A stretch of DNA of 26,324 nucleotides from JAVXAG01 sp036660615 (GCA_036660615.1 JAVXAG010000009.1:1-26324); one strand, 5' to 3'. Counted from the stretch's first letter, positions 6,084 to 15,668 are shown. A program made the numbers and translations. The notes: generated from the sequence alone by a model not told the origin.

Positions 6084-7556
6084 ATGAAGCAATTGAAAAT
6101 GCTACTTGAGAAAATCGATTATACATGTATTCAAGGAAACGACCAAATTGAAATATCTGAGTTAGTGTATGATTCTAGGCAACAGTGTGAAAAAGGTGTT
6201 TTCGTTTGTATAAACGGAAGCGAGAAGAACGGTATAGAGTTCTTGAGAGAAGTCGTTGAAAAGGGAATCAGAGCAATAGTAATAGATCAAGATATAGAAA
6301 TTATCAAAGAAGTAGAAAAAACCCTAAGGGGCATAACATTAATAAAAGTTCACAATGCTAGAGTTGCTTTGGCATATATGTCGGCAGCATATTTCGACTA
6401 TCCGGCAGAACATATAACAACAATTGGAGTTACAGGTACAAAAGGGAAAACCACTACAACCTATATGATAAAAGCAATACTTGAGAATATAGGAGTGGCA
6501 ACAGGGTTAATTGGAACAATTGAAGTGTCTATTGGAGATGAAAAAATAGGTTCTGAGAATACCACACCAGAGTCATGGGTAATACAAAAGTATTTGAGAA
6601 AGATGGTCGATAAGGGATTGCAGGCAGTAGTGATGGAAGTATCGTCACAGGGATTAATGCTACACAGAGTCGACGGAATTTTATTTGACTACGGAGTATT
6701 TACCAATATTGGGAAAGATCATATAGGAAAAAATGAACACAAAGATTTTGATGAGTATATAAAATGCAAAGCTATGCTCTTTAGACAATGTAAAAAAGCC
6801 ATTGTAAATAGAGACGATGAACATTTGGAGCAAGTTCTTTATGGCCATACTTGTCAAGTAGAAACATTTGGAATAATAAAGGAAGCAAATTTTCGGGGAA
6901 CAAATATTGAATTATATCACCAAAATGGTATACTAGGAGTGATATATAATTTATCTGGCAATATTAATATGAAAGTTCTGCTGGAGATTCCGGGGAGATT
7001 TAGTATATATAACTCACTGGCGGCCATTGGAGTATGCTCTCACTTTAGTTCTGATAAAGATGCAATAAGCAAAGGAATAATGGCAGTAAAAGTCAGAGGT
7101 AGAGTTGAGCTTATACCATTTTCAAAAGATTTTTCAGTAATATTAGATTATGCACATAACGCAATGGCGCTAGAAAGCCTTTTAGTTACTTTGAGAGAAT
7201 ATAAGCCGAAGAGGTTGGTTTGCGTATTTGGTTGCGGTGGTAACCGAGATAGAAATCGAAGATTTGAAATGGGAGAAATATCATCAAAATTGGCGGACTT
7301 GACCGTTGTTACATCGGATAACCCAAGGAATGAGAAACCAGAAGCAATAATTCAGGATATAATCAGCGGTGTCGAAAGACAAGAGGGCAAGTATATTGCA
7401 ATTATTGATAGAATTCAAGGAATAACCTATGCTATAAAAAACGCTCAAGTTGGAGATGTTATTGTTATTGCAGGAAAAGGTCATGAGGATTATCAAATAA
7501 TAGGAAATACAAAATACCATTTAGATGACAAAGAAATTATATTATCAATAAAATAA
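6084..7556 (+). CDS. murE: UDP-MurNAc-L-Ala-D-Glu--meso-diaminopimelate ligase MurE
   Basis: Cytoplasmic ATP-dependent ligase adding the third stem-peptide residue. The protein is 490 residues from ATG 6084, chosen over an in-frame GTG at 6072 because AGGTGA (6070-6075) is eight nt before the ATG and overlaps the GTG. The ATP-binding loop GTKGKTT is at 118-124. KCKAMLF supplies the lysine that is carbamylated in Mur ligases. DYAHNAM and GCGGNRD mark the C-terminal ligase domain. The D412-N-P-R415 motif is the known selector for meso-diaminopimelate rather than lysine. Normal length; murF follows after 13 nt. Confidence 0.96.
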   Translation: MKQLKMLLEKIDYTCIQGNDQIEISELVYDSRQQCEKGVFVCINGSEKNGIEFLREVVEKGIRAIVIDQDIEIIKEVEKTLRGITLIKVHNARVALAYMSAAYFDYPAEHITTIGVTGTKGKTTTTYMIKAILENIGVATGLIGTIEVSIGDEKIGSENTTPESWVIQKYLRKMVDKGLQAVVMEVSSQGLMLHRVDGILFDYGVFTNIGKDHIGKNEHKDFDEYIKCKAMLFRQCKKAIVNRDDEHLEQVLYGHTCQVETFGIIKEANFRGTNIELYHQNGILGVIYNLSGNINMKVLLEIPGRFSIYNSLAAIGVCSHFSSDKDAISKGIMAVKVRGRVELIPFSKDFSVILDYAHNAMALESLLVTLREYKPKRLVCVFGCGGNRDRNRRFEMGEISSKLADLTVVTSDNPRNEKPEAIIQDIISGVERQEGKYIAIIDRIQGITYAIKNAQVGDVIVIAGKGHEDYQIIGNTKYHLDDKEIILSIK

Positions 7557-7569
7557 TTAAGGGGACTTT

Positions 7570-8946
7570 ATGAAAAAATTATCGATTAGTGAAATAGAAA
7601 AAGCAGTTGAAGGCAAATTGATATGTGGAGAAAAAAACTTTAAGATAAGTGGTGTATCGACAGACTCAAGAAAAGCGGGCAGTGAGGATCTATTCTTTCC
7701 ACTTATAGGAGAAATTCACGACGCTCATAAATTTATTCCAAGTGCCGTTGAAAACGGCTGCAAAACTTTTGTCCTTTCGAATATAGAATATACAACCAAT
7801 ATACAAGGAATAAATGTGATTTTGGTTGATGATACATTGGTCGCATTACAGAAACTGGCAAAATATTACGTTAGTATTTTGAATTTGAAAAAAGTTGGAG
7901 TGACTGGAAGTGTTGGTAAAACAACGACTCGTGATATGGCATACTATATATGCAAAGAAAAATATAAGACTGGAACAACAGTAGGGAATTTCAACAATGA
8001 CATAGGAGTTCCTTTGACTGTCTTTTCTTTTGAAGAGGATATGGAAGCTGCAGTAGTGGAAATGGGAATGGCATATACTGGAGATATACACAGATTGGCT
8101 GATATAGTAAGACCTGATGTGGGAATAATCACCAACGTTGGGCTTCCTCATGTAGATACAGTAGGCAGTATTGAGGGAATTTTGAGAGCAAAACTGGAAA
8201 TCACAGATTATTTTGATGAGAACAATGTTCTGGTCATAAATCAAGGCTGCGATATGCTAAATGCAGATGAAATCCAAGGAGATTTTAAAATAATCCCAGT
8301 AGGAGAAAAGGCCGATTGCCAATTTATTGTCTCAAAAATTTGCGATTTTGGTGAAGAAGGTATAAAATTCATATTAACACATCAAGAAAAAGATTATGAA
8401 ATAAGATTATTTGTTCCTGGTGGCCATAATGCAGTCAATGCAGCACTGGCAATAGCAGCTTGTATGGAAATAGGGGTTTCTATAAAAGAGGCAATCAATG
8501 GACTACAAAAGCTTCAGCTTACAGGCAAACGTCTAAACATACTTGAGAAAAACGGCATAAAAGTAATAGACGATACTTATAACGCTTGTCCAGAATCTGT
8601 AAAGTCAGGGATAAACACTTTGATGAATACAAAAGGAAAAAGAAAAATTGCTATACTTGGGGATATGTATGGTCTTGGAGATGAAACAGACAGACTTCAC
8701 AAAGAAGTAGGTCAATATGCAGTTATGAGCAAAGTAGATATACTAATTGCAATAGGGGAAAAAGGGAAATATATCGTAGAAGGTGGGAAACCATTTTCAC
8801 CACAACAGCAAGTATTATATTTTCCAGACAAAGCAACACTAATAAATAAGATTCATGATATTTTAGCAAGCGGAGATGTTGTACTTGTTAAAGCATCAAG
8901 GAAAATGGCTATGGAAGAGATAGTAGAAAATATAGTGAATGAATAG
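7570..8946 (+). CDS. murF: UDP-MurNAc-tripeptide--D-Ala-D-Ala ligase MurF
   Basis: Adds D-alanyl-D-alanine to complete UDP-MurNAc-pentapeptide. The 458 residues match the family. The N-terminal substrate domain contains the STDSRK block, the ATP loop GSVGKT lies at 113-118, followed by the MurF-typical GNFNNDIGVPLT, and the C-terminal domain has DDTYNACPES and LGDMYGLG. SD is AAGGGGA just after the murE stop. The stop codon overlaps the SD of mraY (TAGGAG), so the two are translationally close. The D-Ala-D-Ala ligase that supplies its substrate is not in the window. Confidence 0.96.
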   Translation: MKKLSISEIEKAVEGKLICGEKNFKISGVSTDSRKAGSEDLFFPLIGEIHDAHKFIPSAVENGCKTFVLSNIEYTTNIQGINVILVDDTLVALQKLAKYYVSILNLKKVGVTGSVGKTTTRDMAYYICKEKYKTGTTVGNFNNDIGVPLTVFSFEEDMEAAVVEMGMAYTGDIHRLADIVRPDVGIITNVGLPHVDTVGSIEGILRAKLEITDYFDENNVLVINQGCDMLNADEIQGDFKIIPVGEKADCQFIVSKICDFGEEGIKFILTHQEKDYEIRLFVPGGHNAVNAALAIAACMEIGVSIKEAINGLQKLQLTGKRLNILEKNGIKVIDDTYNACPESVKSGINTLMNTKGKRKIAILGDMYGLGDETDRLHKEVGQYAVMSKVDILIAIGEKGKYIVEGGKPFSPQQQVLYFPDKATLINKIHDILASGDVVLVKASRKMAMEEIVENIVNE

Positions 8947-8957
8947 GAGTAATAGTT

Positions 8958-9920
8958 ATGCAAATACTACAGATTTTTATAATAATTGCAATGGCAGCAA
9001 TGGCTTCATCAGTGCTGACCTCGTTGGAAATACCAATTTTACAACACAAGCAACTGAAACAATTTATTAGAGATGAAGGGCCAAAATCTCATATGGCAAA
9101 ATCAGGAACGCCGACAATGGGAGGAATAGCAATTATTTTCTCGATAATAATCGGAGCAATTGTAGGAAGAGAATATACCACAGATTCCACAGTAATGATT
9201 TTCTTTATGGTATTATTTGGATTAATAGGTTTTACTGATGACTATATAAAAGTTTCCAAGAAACACAATTTGGGATTGAAAGCATGGCAGAAATTTTTGT
9301 TGCAGATTGTTTTCGGAGTAGGTTTAGCTGTTTACATGGCAAATTACTCTGGATACGGCACAGAAGTTTGGATTCCATTCGTTGATAAATATATGGACTT
9401 TGGAGTATTCTATATTCCTTTTGTTACATTTGTAGTTGTAGCTATGGCAAACAGCGTAAATTTAACAGATGGACTAGACGGATTGGCTTCTGGAGTAACA
9501 ATAATAGTGGCCGTATTCTTTGCCTTTGTGGGGATGGAGTTTGGACATAATTCTGCAACCGTATTTTGTGCAGCAATAGCAGGAGCTTGTTTAGGATTTT
9601 TAATCTTCAACAGATTCCCAGCACAGGTATTTATGGGAGACACTGGTTCAATGGCCCTTGGTGGTGCCTTGGCAGGTGCAGCAATTGTTATGAAAGTCGA
9701 GTTTTTGCTACCAATTGCAGGCTTAGTTTATGTTGCTGAAGCACTTTCTGTAATAATTCAAGTAGGATCGTTTAAACTAACAGGGAAAAGAGTATTTAAA
9801 ATGGCCCCATTACATCATCATTTTGAGATGAAGGGCATGAAAGAAAAAGCAGTAGTAGGCATGTTTTGGGTAGCATCTCTAGTGTGCTGCGTATTGGCCT
9901 ACGCGGTTATGAATATATAA
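8958..9920 (+). CDS. mraY: Phospho-MurNAc-pentapeptide transferase MraY
   Basis: Integral membrane enzyme that transfers phospho-MurNAc-pentapeptide to undecaprenyl phosphate, making lipid I. It has 320 residues with about ten hydrophobic segments. Conserved cytoplasmic blocks are all present: GTPTMGG, FTDDYIK with the DD pair, NLTDGLDGLASG (first Asp at residue 171), FMGDTGSMALGG and PLHHHFEMKG with the His cluster. SD AGGAG (8945-8949) is eight nt before the ATG. Substrate comes from MurF upstream and product goes to MurG downstream. Confidence 0.97.
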   Translation: MQILQIFIIIAMAAMASSVLTSLEIPILQHKQLKQFIRDEGPKSHMAKSGTPTMGGIAIIFSIIIGAIVGREYTTDSTVMIFFMVLFGLIGFTDDYIKVSKKHNLGLKAWQKFLLQIVFGVGLAVYMANYSGYGTEVWIPFVDKYMDFGVFYIPFVTFVVVAMANSVNLTDGLDGLASGVTIIVAVFFAFVGMEFGHNSATVFCAAIAGACLGFLIFNRFPAQVFMGDTGSMALGGALAGAAIVMKVEFLLPIAGLVYVAEALSVIIQVGSFKLTGKRVFKMAPLHHHFEMKGMKEKAVVGMFWVASLVCCVLAYAVMNI

Positions 9921-9957
9921 GCACAGGCAGCGAGTAATAATAAAGAAGGTGTAATAA

Positions 9958-11337
9958 ATGAATAATAGTAATTTAAGAAATATGGAAAATAAGAATGTTT
10001 TAATTGTTGGAATGGGAAGATCTGGCATAGCCGCTACCCAAGCCATGTTAAAGCTAGGTGCAAAAGTTTCCATTCAAGATACAAAACTAGAAGAAAATTT
10101 GGAGGAACAGCTGGTAACATTTTTACGTGGAAAAGACGTAACCTGCTACTTTAATCAAACACCATCAGATTTGAAACAATTTGATACTTTGATTCTAAGT
10201 CCAGGGGTAAATCCTGAGATACCTTTGATTCAAGAGGCAAAAGAAGCCGGAGCAGAGGTTATCGGAGAACTTGAAATTGCCTTTAGAATCGGAAGTGGCA
10301 ATTATGTGGCAATAACAGGAACAAATGGTAAAACAACTACGACAACTTTAGTAGGAGAAATCTTTGAAAGAGCTAGAAGAAAGACATACGTAGTAGGTAA
10401 CATTGGAGTTGCCGTTATTTCGGCTTCCATCGGTGCTACTGAAGATGACTGGCTGGTAACTGAAACCAGTAGTTTCCAACTAGAAACGACAAAGTATTTT
10501 AAGCCAGTAGTTTCGGCAATACTAAACCTTACACCGGATCATTTGAATAGACATCACACTATGAAAGCCTATGGGGAAGCAAAAGCAAAGATATTTGCCA
10601 ACCAGAAGAGTGACGGTTATTTGGTAATAAACTACGACGATAAAGATTGCTATAGACTTTCAAAGGGATGCCAAGCAACTATTGTACCTTTTAGCAGAAA
10701 AAAGAAATTGCCATTTGGTGCTTTCGTTGAAGATAAGAATATTGTAATAAAGAATCAAAAAGGCGACATCATAAATATATGTGGTGTTGAAGAATTACAG
10801 ATAATTGGTGATCATAACCTAGAAAATGCACTAGCGGCTGCAGCAATTTCGTATTTTGCCGGTGTTGAACCAAAGGTTATTGGGGAAACACTGAGAAAGT
10901 TCGGTGGTGTAGAGCATAGAATAGAGTACTGTGGGGAAATTGACGGAGTAAAATTCTACAATGACTCAAAAGGAACTAACATAGATGCCTCGTTAACGGC
11001 AATAAAAGCCATAAAAAAGGACATAATACTAATTGCTGGCGGCGATGGAAAATCTCAATCTTTCGATGACTTTATTAAAGGATTTGAGGGAAGAGTCAAG
11101 AAGCTGATTCTTCTAGGCAGAGATGCAGAGATAATCGGTAAGGCAGCAGAAGAAAATGGATTTAGTGACTATGTATTTGCTAAAGACATGGACGAATGTG
11201 TTAAAAAATCTTTCGAATTAGCAAAACCGGGGGATACGATTTTATTATCGCCTGCATGCGCTAGTTGGGATATGTATGATAATTTTGAACAACGAGGAGA
11301 ACACTTTAAAAATTGTGTAAGTAGGTTGGAGAACTAA
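9958..11337 (+). CDS. murD: UDP-MurNAc-L-alanine--D-glutamate ligase MurD
   Basis: Adds D-glutamate to UDP-MurNAc-L-alanine, 459 residues. An N-terminal Rossmann-like start (VLIVGMGRSGIAA) is followed by the ATP loop G121-TNGKT126, NDSKGTN in the central domain, IAGGDGKSQSF, and the C-terminal LSPACASWDMYDNFEQRG block that is diagnostic for MurD. The start ATG 9958 has GAAGGT (9945-9950) seven nt upstream. An internal Met at residue 9 is a less likely start. The stop codon abuts the ftsW ATG with no spacer, so coupled translation is likely. Confidence 0.96.
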   Translation: MNNSNLRNMENKNVLIVGMGRSGIAATQAMLKLGAKVSIQDTKLEENLEEQLVTFLRGKDVTCYFNQTPSDLKQFDTLILSPGVNPEIPLIQEAKEAGAEVIGELEIAFRIGSGNYVAITGTNGKTTTTTLVGEIFERARRKTYVVGNIGVAVISASIGATEDDWLVTETSSFQLETTKYFKPVVSAILNLTPDHLNRHHTMKAYGEAKAKIFANQKSDGYLVINYDDKDCYRLSKGCQATIVPFSRKKKLPFGAFVEDKNIVIKNQKGDIINICGVEELQIIGDHNLENALAAAAISYFAGVEPKVIGETLRKFGGVEHRIEYCGEIDGVKFYNDSKGTNIDASLTAIKAIKKDIILIAGGDGKSQSFDDFIKGFEGRVKKLILLGRDAEIIGKAAEENGFSDYVFAKDMDECVKKSFELAKPGDTILLSPACASWDMYDNFEQRGEHFKNCVSRLEN

Positions 11338-12453
11338 ATGGGAAGCAGAGCGGCAAACCAAAAACATAAAATTAAACCAGGCGATTTTTTAATCGTACTT
11401 ATGGTTACGGGTTTCGTAATCTTTGGGGTTGTAATGATATTTAGTGCGAGTTATTACAATGCAATAAATGCTGATGGAAATCCATACTCATATTTGAAAC
11501 AACAAGGTACTTATGCAATAATTGGATTTGTACTTATGTTTATTTTGAGTATTTTGGATTATCACGTGTATAAAAGACTATCCATAGTAATTCTGTTGGG
11601 CAGTTTTGTATTGCTGGCCTTGTTATTTACACCACTTGGTGTAGAAGTAAACAATGCTACTCGTTGGTTAGATGTAGGCATTACAAGAATAATGCCGGGC
11701 GAAATAGCAAAGATTGCAGCTATTATATTTACTGCATCATTTCTAGCAAGTGATCCAAAAAAAATATTGTCATTTACACGAGGGATACTGCCACTGATGA
11801 TCATAGCCGGCATATATGGTGGATTGATTATTATGCAACCTAATCTATCTACTGCAATTACAGTCTGTGGAATTATAGTCGGTATAATGTTTTTGGCAGG
11901 ATTACAGTGGAGATATATTTTTGGAATCGGCGCACTTGGAGGTGTAGCATTTATTGCACTAGTCCAAGATGGTTATAGGCTAAAACGTATGACTAGTTTT
12001 CTTGACCCATTTGCAGATTCTTTAGGAGATGGATACCAAGTAGTACAATCACTTCTTGCCCTTGGCACAGGTGGACTATTTGGATTAGGATTAGGGAAGA
12101 GCATACAAAAAAACTTGTATTTGCCAGAGCCACAAAATGACTTTATCCTTGCAATAATTGGTGAGGAATTAGGATTTATTGGACTATTGGTAATATTTGT
12201 GGCATATGCAGTTCTCATATGGAGGTGTTTCCATATCTGCATGAATGCACCTGATAGATTTGGCATGCTTATGGCAGGAGGAATTACAATAATGCTGGGA
12301 TTGCAAGTGATAATTAACATTGCAGTCGTAACATCTTCCATGCCACCAACAGGTATAACATTACCATTTATAAGTTATGGAGGAAATGCTCTAATGTTAT
12401 TTATGGGTTCAATGGGCATTTTATTAAATATTTCAAAAAAATCACCCGTATAA
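11338..12453 (+). CDS. ftsW: Peptidoglycan glycosyltransferase FtsW (SEDS family)
   Basis: Polytopic SEDS protein that polymerises lipid II into glycan strands at the septum with its partner class B PBP. The 371 residues carry many hydrophobic spans and the hallmark blocks MIFSASYY near the N-terminus, GYQVVQSLLALGTGG, LPEPQNDFILAIIGEELGF and PPTGITLPFISYGGNA. The start ATG directly follows the murD stop (TAAATG), with a GGAG element inside the murD 3' end. In sporulating Firmicutes the paralogue SpoVE is nearly indistinguishable by sequence. Place in the dcw cluster favours FtsW or a shared role. Confidence 0.94.
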   Translation: MGSRAANQKHKIKPGDFLIVLMVTGFVIFGVVMIFSASYYNAINADGNPYSYLKQQGTYAIIGFVLMFILSILDYHVYKRLSIVILLGSFVLLALLFTPLGVEVNNATRWLDVGITRIMPGEIAKIAAIIFTASFLASDPKKILSFTRGILPLMIIAGIYGGLIIMQPNLSTAITVCGIIVGIMFLAGLQWRYIFGIGALGGVAFIALVQDGYRLKRMTSFLDPFADSLGDGYQVVQSLLALGTGGLFGLGLGKSIQKNLYLPEPQNDFILAIIGEELGFIGLLVIFVAYAVLIWRCFHICMNAPDRFGMLMAGGITIMLGLQVIINIAVVTSSMPPTGITLPFISYGGNALMLFMGSMGILLNISKKSPV

Positions 12454-12468
12454 TTAGAGGAGATCAAT

Positions 12469-13566
12469 ATGAAAGTAATCGTTACAGGTGGTGGCTCAGG
12501 TGGACATATTTATCCAGCAATAGCCATTGCAGACAAAATAAAAGAGAGATCACCAGAGTCACAGATTCTTTATATAGGAAATGAAATAGGGCTTGAGAAG
12601 GACATTGTTCCCAAAACTGGATACCCTATGGAATTGGTGTCCGCCAAATGGCTGGATAGAGGAAATGCGCTGAAAATATTTGATACAGGATACAATGTAC
12701 TAAAAGGCGTTAGACAGTCACTAAAAATAATGAAGAAGTTTAAGCCAGATGTTGTAATAGGAACAGGCGGGTTCGTTTGCGTTCCTGTAATGATTGCAGG
12801 AAAAAGATATGGGGCAAAGACATATTTGCACGAACAGAATGCATTTCCAGGGGTTGCTAATAAGATGCTGGAAAAATATGTATCAAAGGTTTTCTTAGGG
12901 TTCCCAGATGCCAGTCAATATTTTAAAGAACCTGAAAAACACGTAAATGCAGGCAATCCAGTTAGAAAAAGATTTTTTAATATAACTACAGAAGAGGCAA
13001 GAGCAAAGTTGAAAATCAAGAAAGATGCTTTTGTGGTTTTTTCCTTTGGAGGAAGTCAAGGAGCGGAGAAACTCAACGATGTGGCTTTTGATTTGATGGA
13101 GGCTGTAAACGGCCAAAGGGACATAGTCTTTATCTTTGGAACGGGTAGTCAATATTACGAGGAAATTAATGATAAAGTTAAATTTAAAAAAATTAAGCTA
13201 AAAGATAATATTAGAATAATTTCATACATAAATGATATGGAAAATTATTTGGGAGCATCGGATTTGATAATAAGCAGATCGGGAGCTTTATCAGTGGCAG
13301 AAACTACAGTATGTGGTAAGGCAGCAATTCTTATTCCGTCACCAAATGTCACAGGAAACCACCAATTTTATAATGCAAAAGCGATTGCAGATAAAGGTGG
13401 AGCAATTCTAATTGAGGAAAAGGATTTGACATCTGAAAATTTAATTGAAGAGGTTCTAAGGCTTAAGCATAATCCTCAAATAGTAAAAGAAATGATGGTA
13501 GCTAGCAAAAGTTGTGCGCCTGAAAATGCTACGAATATAATATACGAAAATATAGTGACTAGCTAA
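12469..13566 (+). CDS. murG: UDP-GlcNAc--lipid I N-acetylglucosaminyltransferase MurG
   Basis: Membrane-associated GT-B glycosyltransferase making lipid II. It has 365 residues, with the G-rich loop GGGSGGH at 7-13, HEQNAFPG in the N-terminal domain, a second loop SFGGSQGA, and the UDP-GlcNAc site SGALSVAE with the IPSPNVTGNHQ block in the C-terminal domain. SD GAGGAGAT precedes the ATG. It is the last gene before a hairpin/T-run at 13582-13624, so the upstream transcript may end here. Confidence 0.96.
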   Translation: MKVIVTGGGSGGHIYPAIAIADKIKERSPESQILYIGNEIGLEKDIVPKTGYPMELVSAKWLDRGNALKIFDTGYNVLKGVRQSLKIMKKFKPDVVIGTGGFVCVPVMIAGKRYGAKTYLHEQNAFPGVANKMLEKYVSKVFLGFPDASQYFKEPEKHVNAGNPVRKRFFNITTEEARAKLKIKKDAFVVFSFGGSQGAEKLNDVAFDLMEAVNGQRDIVFIFGTGSQYYEEINDKVKFKKIKLKDNIRIISYINDMENYLGASDLIISRSGALSVAETTVCGKAAILIPSPNVTGNHQFYNAKAIADKGGAILIEEKDLTSENLIEEVLRLKHNPQIVKEMMVASKSCAPENATNIIYENIVTS

Positions 13567-13569
13567 GAA

Positions 13570-13598
13570 GTAACAATTAAGCGCCTTCGGCATATTAT
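13570..13598 (+). promoter_or_regulatory. Candidate promoter for murA
   Basis: GTAACA (13570-13575) and TATTAT (13593-13598) are 17 nt apart, four and five matches to the sigma-A hexamers. Predicted transcription start near 13605 falls just beyond the loop of the terminator hairpin, so transcripts from here would lack its left arm and leave the murA Shine-Dalgarno free. Called by eye. Confidence 0.35.
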
Positions 13599-13624
13599 AG
13601 AATATGTTTCGGAGGTGTTTTTTT
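13582..13624 (+). terminator. Terminator-like hairpin containing the murA Shine-Dalgarno
   Basis: The left arm from 13582 (CGCCTTCG, then CATATT) pairs with the right arm ending at 13617 (AATATG, then CGGAGGTG), about 14 pairs with two wobbles and a small internal loop. The apical loop is ATAG and seven T (13618-13624) follow. GGAGGTG (13611-13617), the only good SD for murA, forms the end of the right arm, and the TTG start of murA (13623) sits in the T-tract. It could end the transcript coming from murG and also hide the SD in read-through RNA. Confidence 0.65.
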
Positions 13625-14879
13625 GGAAAGTTATCATATACAAGGAGGATCACCAATAGAGGGTACATATAGTGCCAAAGGGGCCAAAAATGCAGCATTG
13701 CCAATTTTTGCGGCAACTATTGCAGTACCAGGGATCCATCACTTATCAAATTGCCCCAATATATCTGACCTTTCAAGTATGTATTGTATCTTGAAAGAAC
13801 TAGGTGCCACAATAATAAAAGATGGCAGTACAGTAACAGTAGATTCAACCAAGGTTGACAGCTACAAAGTTCCGACGAAGCTTATGAAAGAAATGAGATC
13901 ATCGGTTTTTTTAATGGGTGCACTTCTTTCAAGATGTGGTGAGGCTTCGATTTGTAAACCAGGGGGATGTAAAATAGGCAAAAGACCTATAGATATTCAC
14001 ATTACAGCCCTTGAACAGCTAGGTTACAAGATGATAGGAGACGATGAATCTATTAATTTTAAAAAGGAGCATTTGAATCCAGGAATCATAACCCTTCCAT
14101 TTCCTAGCGTTGGAGCTACAGAAAATATAATTCTAGCATCTATTCATATGAACGGGATTGTTACAATAAAAAATTGTGCAAAAGAACCGGAAATTGTTGA
14201 TTTGGTTCAATTCTTAAATAAATGTGGAGCGCAAATAATTGGAGCAGGAACTGGTACTATTTACATAGTTGGAACAGCTAACCTTTATAGTGCAGATTAT
14301 GATATAATGGGTGATAGAATTGAGGCGGCTACATATCTAATGGCTGCTGCTGGTACAAAGGGGTGTTTGGAAGTCAATCACATAAATCCAAGATATCTTA
14401 TGCCAGTGACTACGGCATTGGAAAAGATGGGATGTAAAATAATTAAAACAGAGAATAAAATTGTATTACAAGGTCCAGAAAAGTTAAAATCCTGTGGACA
14501 AATTACTACTGGGCCATACTCACAATACCCTACAGATTGCCAGCCACAACTGATGAGTTTGTGTTCAGTTGCCAAGGGCAAGAGCGTAATTACGGAGACA
14601 ATCTTTGAAAATAGATTTGCTCATGGAATAGAAATAAATAAAATGGGCGGAGACATTGAAATTTCACAAAAAAATGCTATAATAAATGGAGTAGATTTTT
14701 TGCATGGAGAAAATGTAGAATCAAAAGATTTACGAGGTGGCGCTGCGCTGATTATTGCAGGGCTTATGGCAGAAGGAGAAACCAACATATGTGGAATACA
14801 GCATATATGTAGAGGATACGAAGATATTGATAAAAACCTAAAAAAACTAGGAGGCAAAATTGAGCGAATATCAGACTAA
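13623..14879 (+). CDS. murA: UDP-GlcNAc 1-carboxyvinyltransferase MurA
   Basis: First committed step of peptidoglycan synthesis: transfers enolpyruvate from PEP to UDP-GlcNAc. It has 418 residues, normal length. K-N in SAKGAKNAALP are the conserved N-terminal pair. The catalytic C116 lies in KPGGCKIGKRP, which predicts fosfomycin sensitivity. YPTD in the GPYSQYPTD block supplies the conserved Asp. The start is TTG at 13623, with GGAGGTG ending five nt upstream. No in-frame ATG precedes the conserved N-terminus. The gene stands where murC/murB often stand in other dcw clusters. Its 3' end overlaps ftsQ by 20 nt. Confidence 0.95.
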   Translation: MESYHIQGGSPIEGTYSAKGAKNAALPIFAATIAVPGIHHLSNCPNISDLSSMYCILKELGATIIKDGSTVTVDSTKVDSYKVPTKLMKEMRSSVFLMGALLSRCGEASICKPGGCKIGKRPIDIHITALEQLGYKMIGDDESINFKKEHLNPGIITLPFPSVGATENIILASIHMNGIVTIKNCAKEPEIVDLVQFLNKCGAQIIGAGTGTIYIVGTANLYSADYDIMGDRIEAATYLMAAAGTKGCLEVNHINPRYLMPVTTALEKMGCKIIKTENKIVLQGPEKLKSCGQITTGPYSQYPTDCQPQLMSLCSVAKGKSVITETIFENRFAHGIEINKMGGDIEISQKNAIINGVDFLHGENVESKDLRGGAALIIAGLMAEGETNICGIQHICRGYEDIDKNLKKLGGKIERISD

Positions 14880-15666
14880 AGATGAATTTTATCAGGATGA
14901 AATAAGCAAAGATGAAATGGCATACATAAAAAGAACGAGAAAGAAGAGAAAAAAGAAACATTATCTAGTTAGATTTCTAGTTTTTATTGTAGTATGCGTT
15001 GGATTAGGTTTCTTTGTCTCTTCGTCGTTTTTTGATGTAACAGAAATCAAAGTAGAAAATAATCATTACTACAAGTCGGAGGAAATTATAAATATGGCCA
15101 ATGCCAAAGTTGGTGGTAACATCTTTTGGGAGGTTAACAAATCGGAAATCATCGGTAGATTAGAGGGAAACCCCTACTTTGAAAAAGTTCAAGTAAAGCG
15201 TAAATTCCCTAATGTACTGATTATCGACGTTGCCGAAAGAGCCCAAGTAGCGGCCATAGTGTACGGAGATAAATATGTTGTTATCGACACCAACGGGGTG
15301 GTTTTGAGAAAGACTGACGTAGAGCCTAAATTGACATTGCTAAAGGGACTGACTATTAGCAAGTTAGTAGAGGGACAACCTGTAGAAGCCGAAGAAAAAG
15401 TTGCACTAGGAAACACTTTGAAAATGTTGACGGCAATGGAGAATGGAAATTTGTATTTCAAAAAAATAGAGATTTCCAAGGTACTTATAAAAGCATATAT
15501 TTATGACATGTTGATTTGTAAAGGCACGCCCAAACAGGTTTTGATGTCCATAGAGAACGGAGATTTACAGAAAGTTTTGAACAAATTATTTAAAAGTGAA
15601 ACAAAACGTGGAACAATTACCTTGGGAAGTGATAATTATGTTTCATTTTCACCGGATTTAGATTAA
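14860..15666 (+). CDS. ftsQ: Cell division protein FtsQ/DivIB
   Basis: Bitopic divisome protein, 268 residues: a charged cytoplasmic region rich in Lys/Arg (residues 24-33), a membrane span at about 35-55, then a POTRA domain starting FFDVTEIKVENNHYYKSEEI and a beta domain (VVIDTNGVVLR). By family it holds FtsL/DivIC at the septum. The start is TTG 14860, within the murA coding sequence, supported by AGGAGG (14849-14854) five nt upstream. This is the second TTG start in a row in the operon. The 20-nt overlap with murA points to coupled translation. In the family, sequence identity is low, and the call rests on topology, POTRA and position. Confidence 0.88.
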   Translation: MSEYQTKDEFYQDEISKDEMAYIKRTRKKRKKKHYLVRFLVFIVVCVGLGFFVSSSFFDVTEIKVENNHYYKSEEIINMANAKVGGNIFWEVNKSEIIGRLEGNPYFEKVQVKRKFPNVLIIDVAERAQVAAIVYGDKYVVIDTNGVVLRKTDVEPKLTLLKGLTISKLVEGQPVEAEEKVALGNTLKMLTAMENGNLYFKKIEISKVLIKAYIYDMLICKGTPKQVLMSIENGDLQKVLNKLFKSETKRGTITLGSDNYVSFSPDLD

Positions 15667-15668
15667 AA

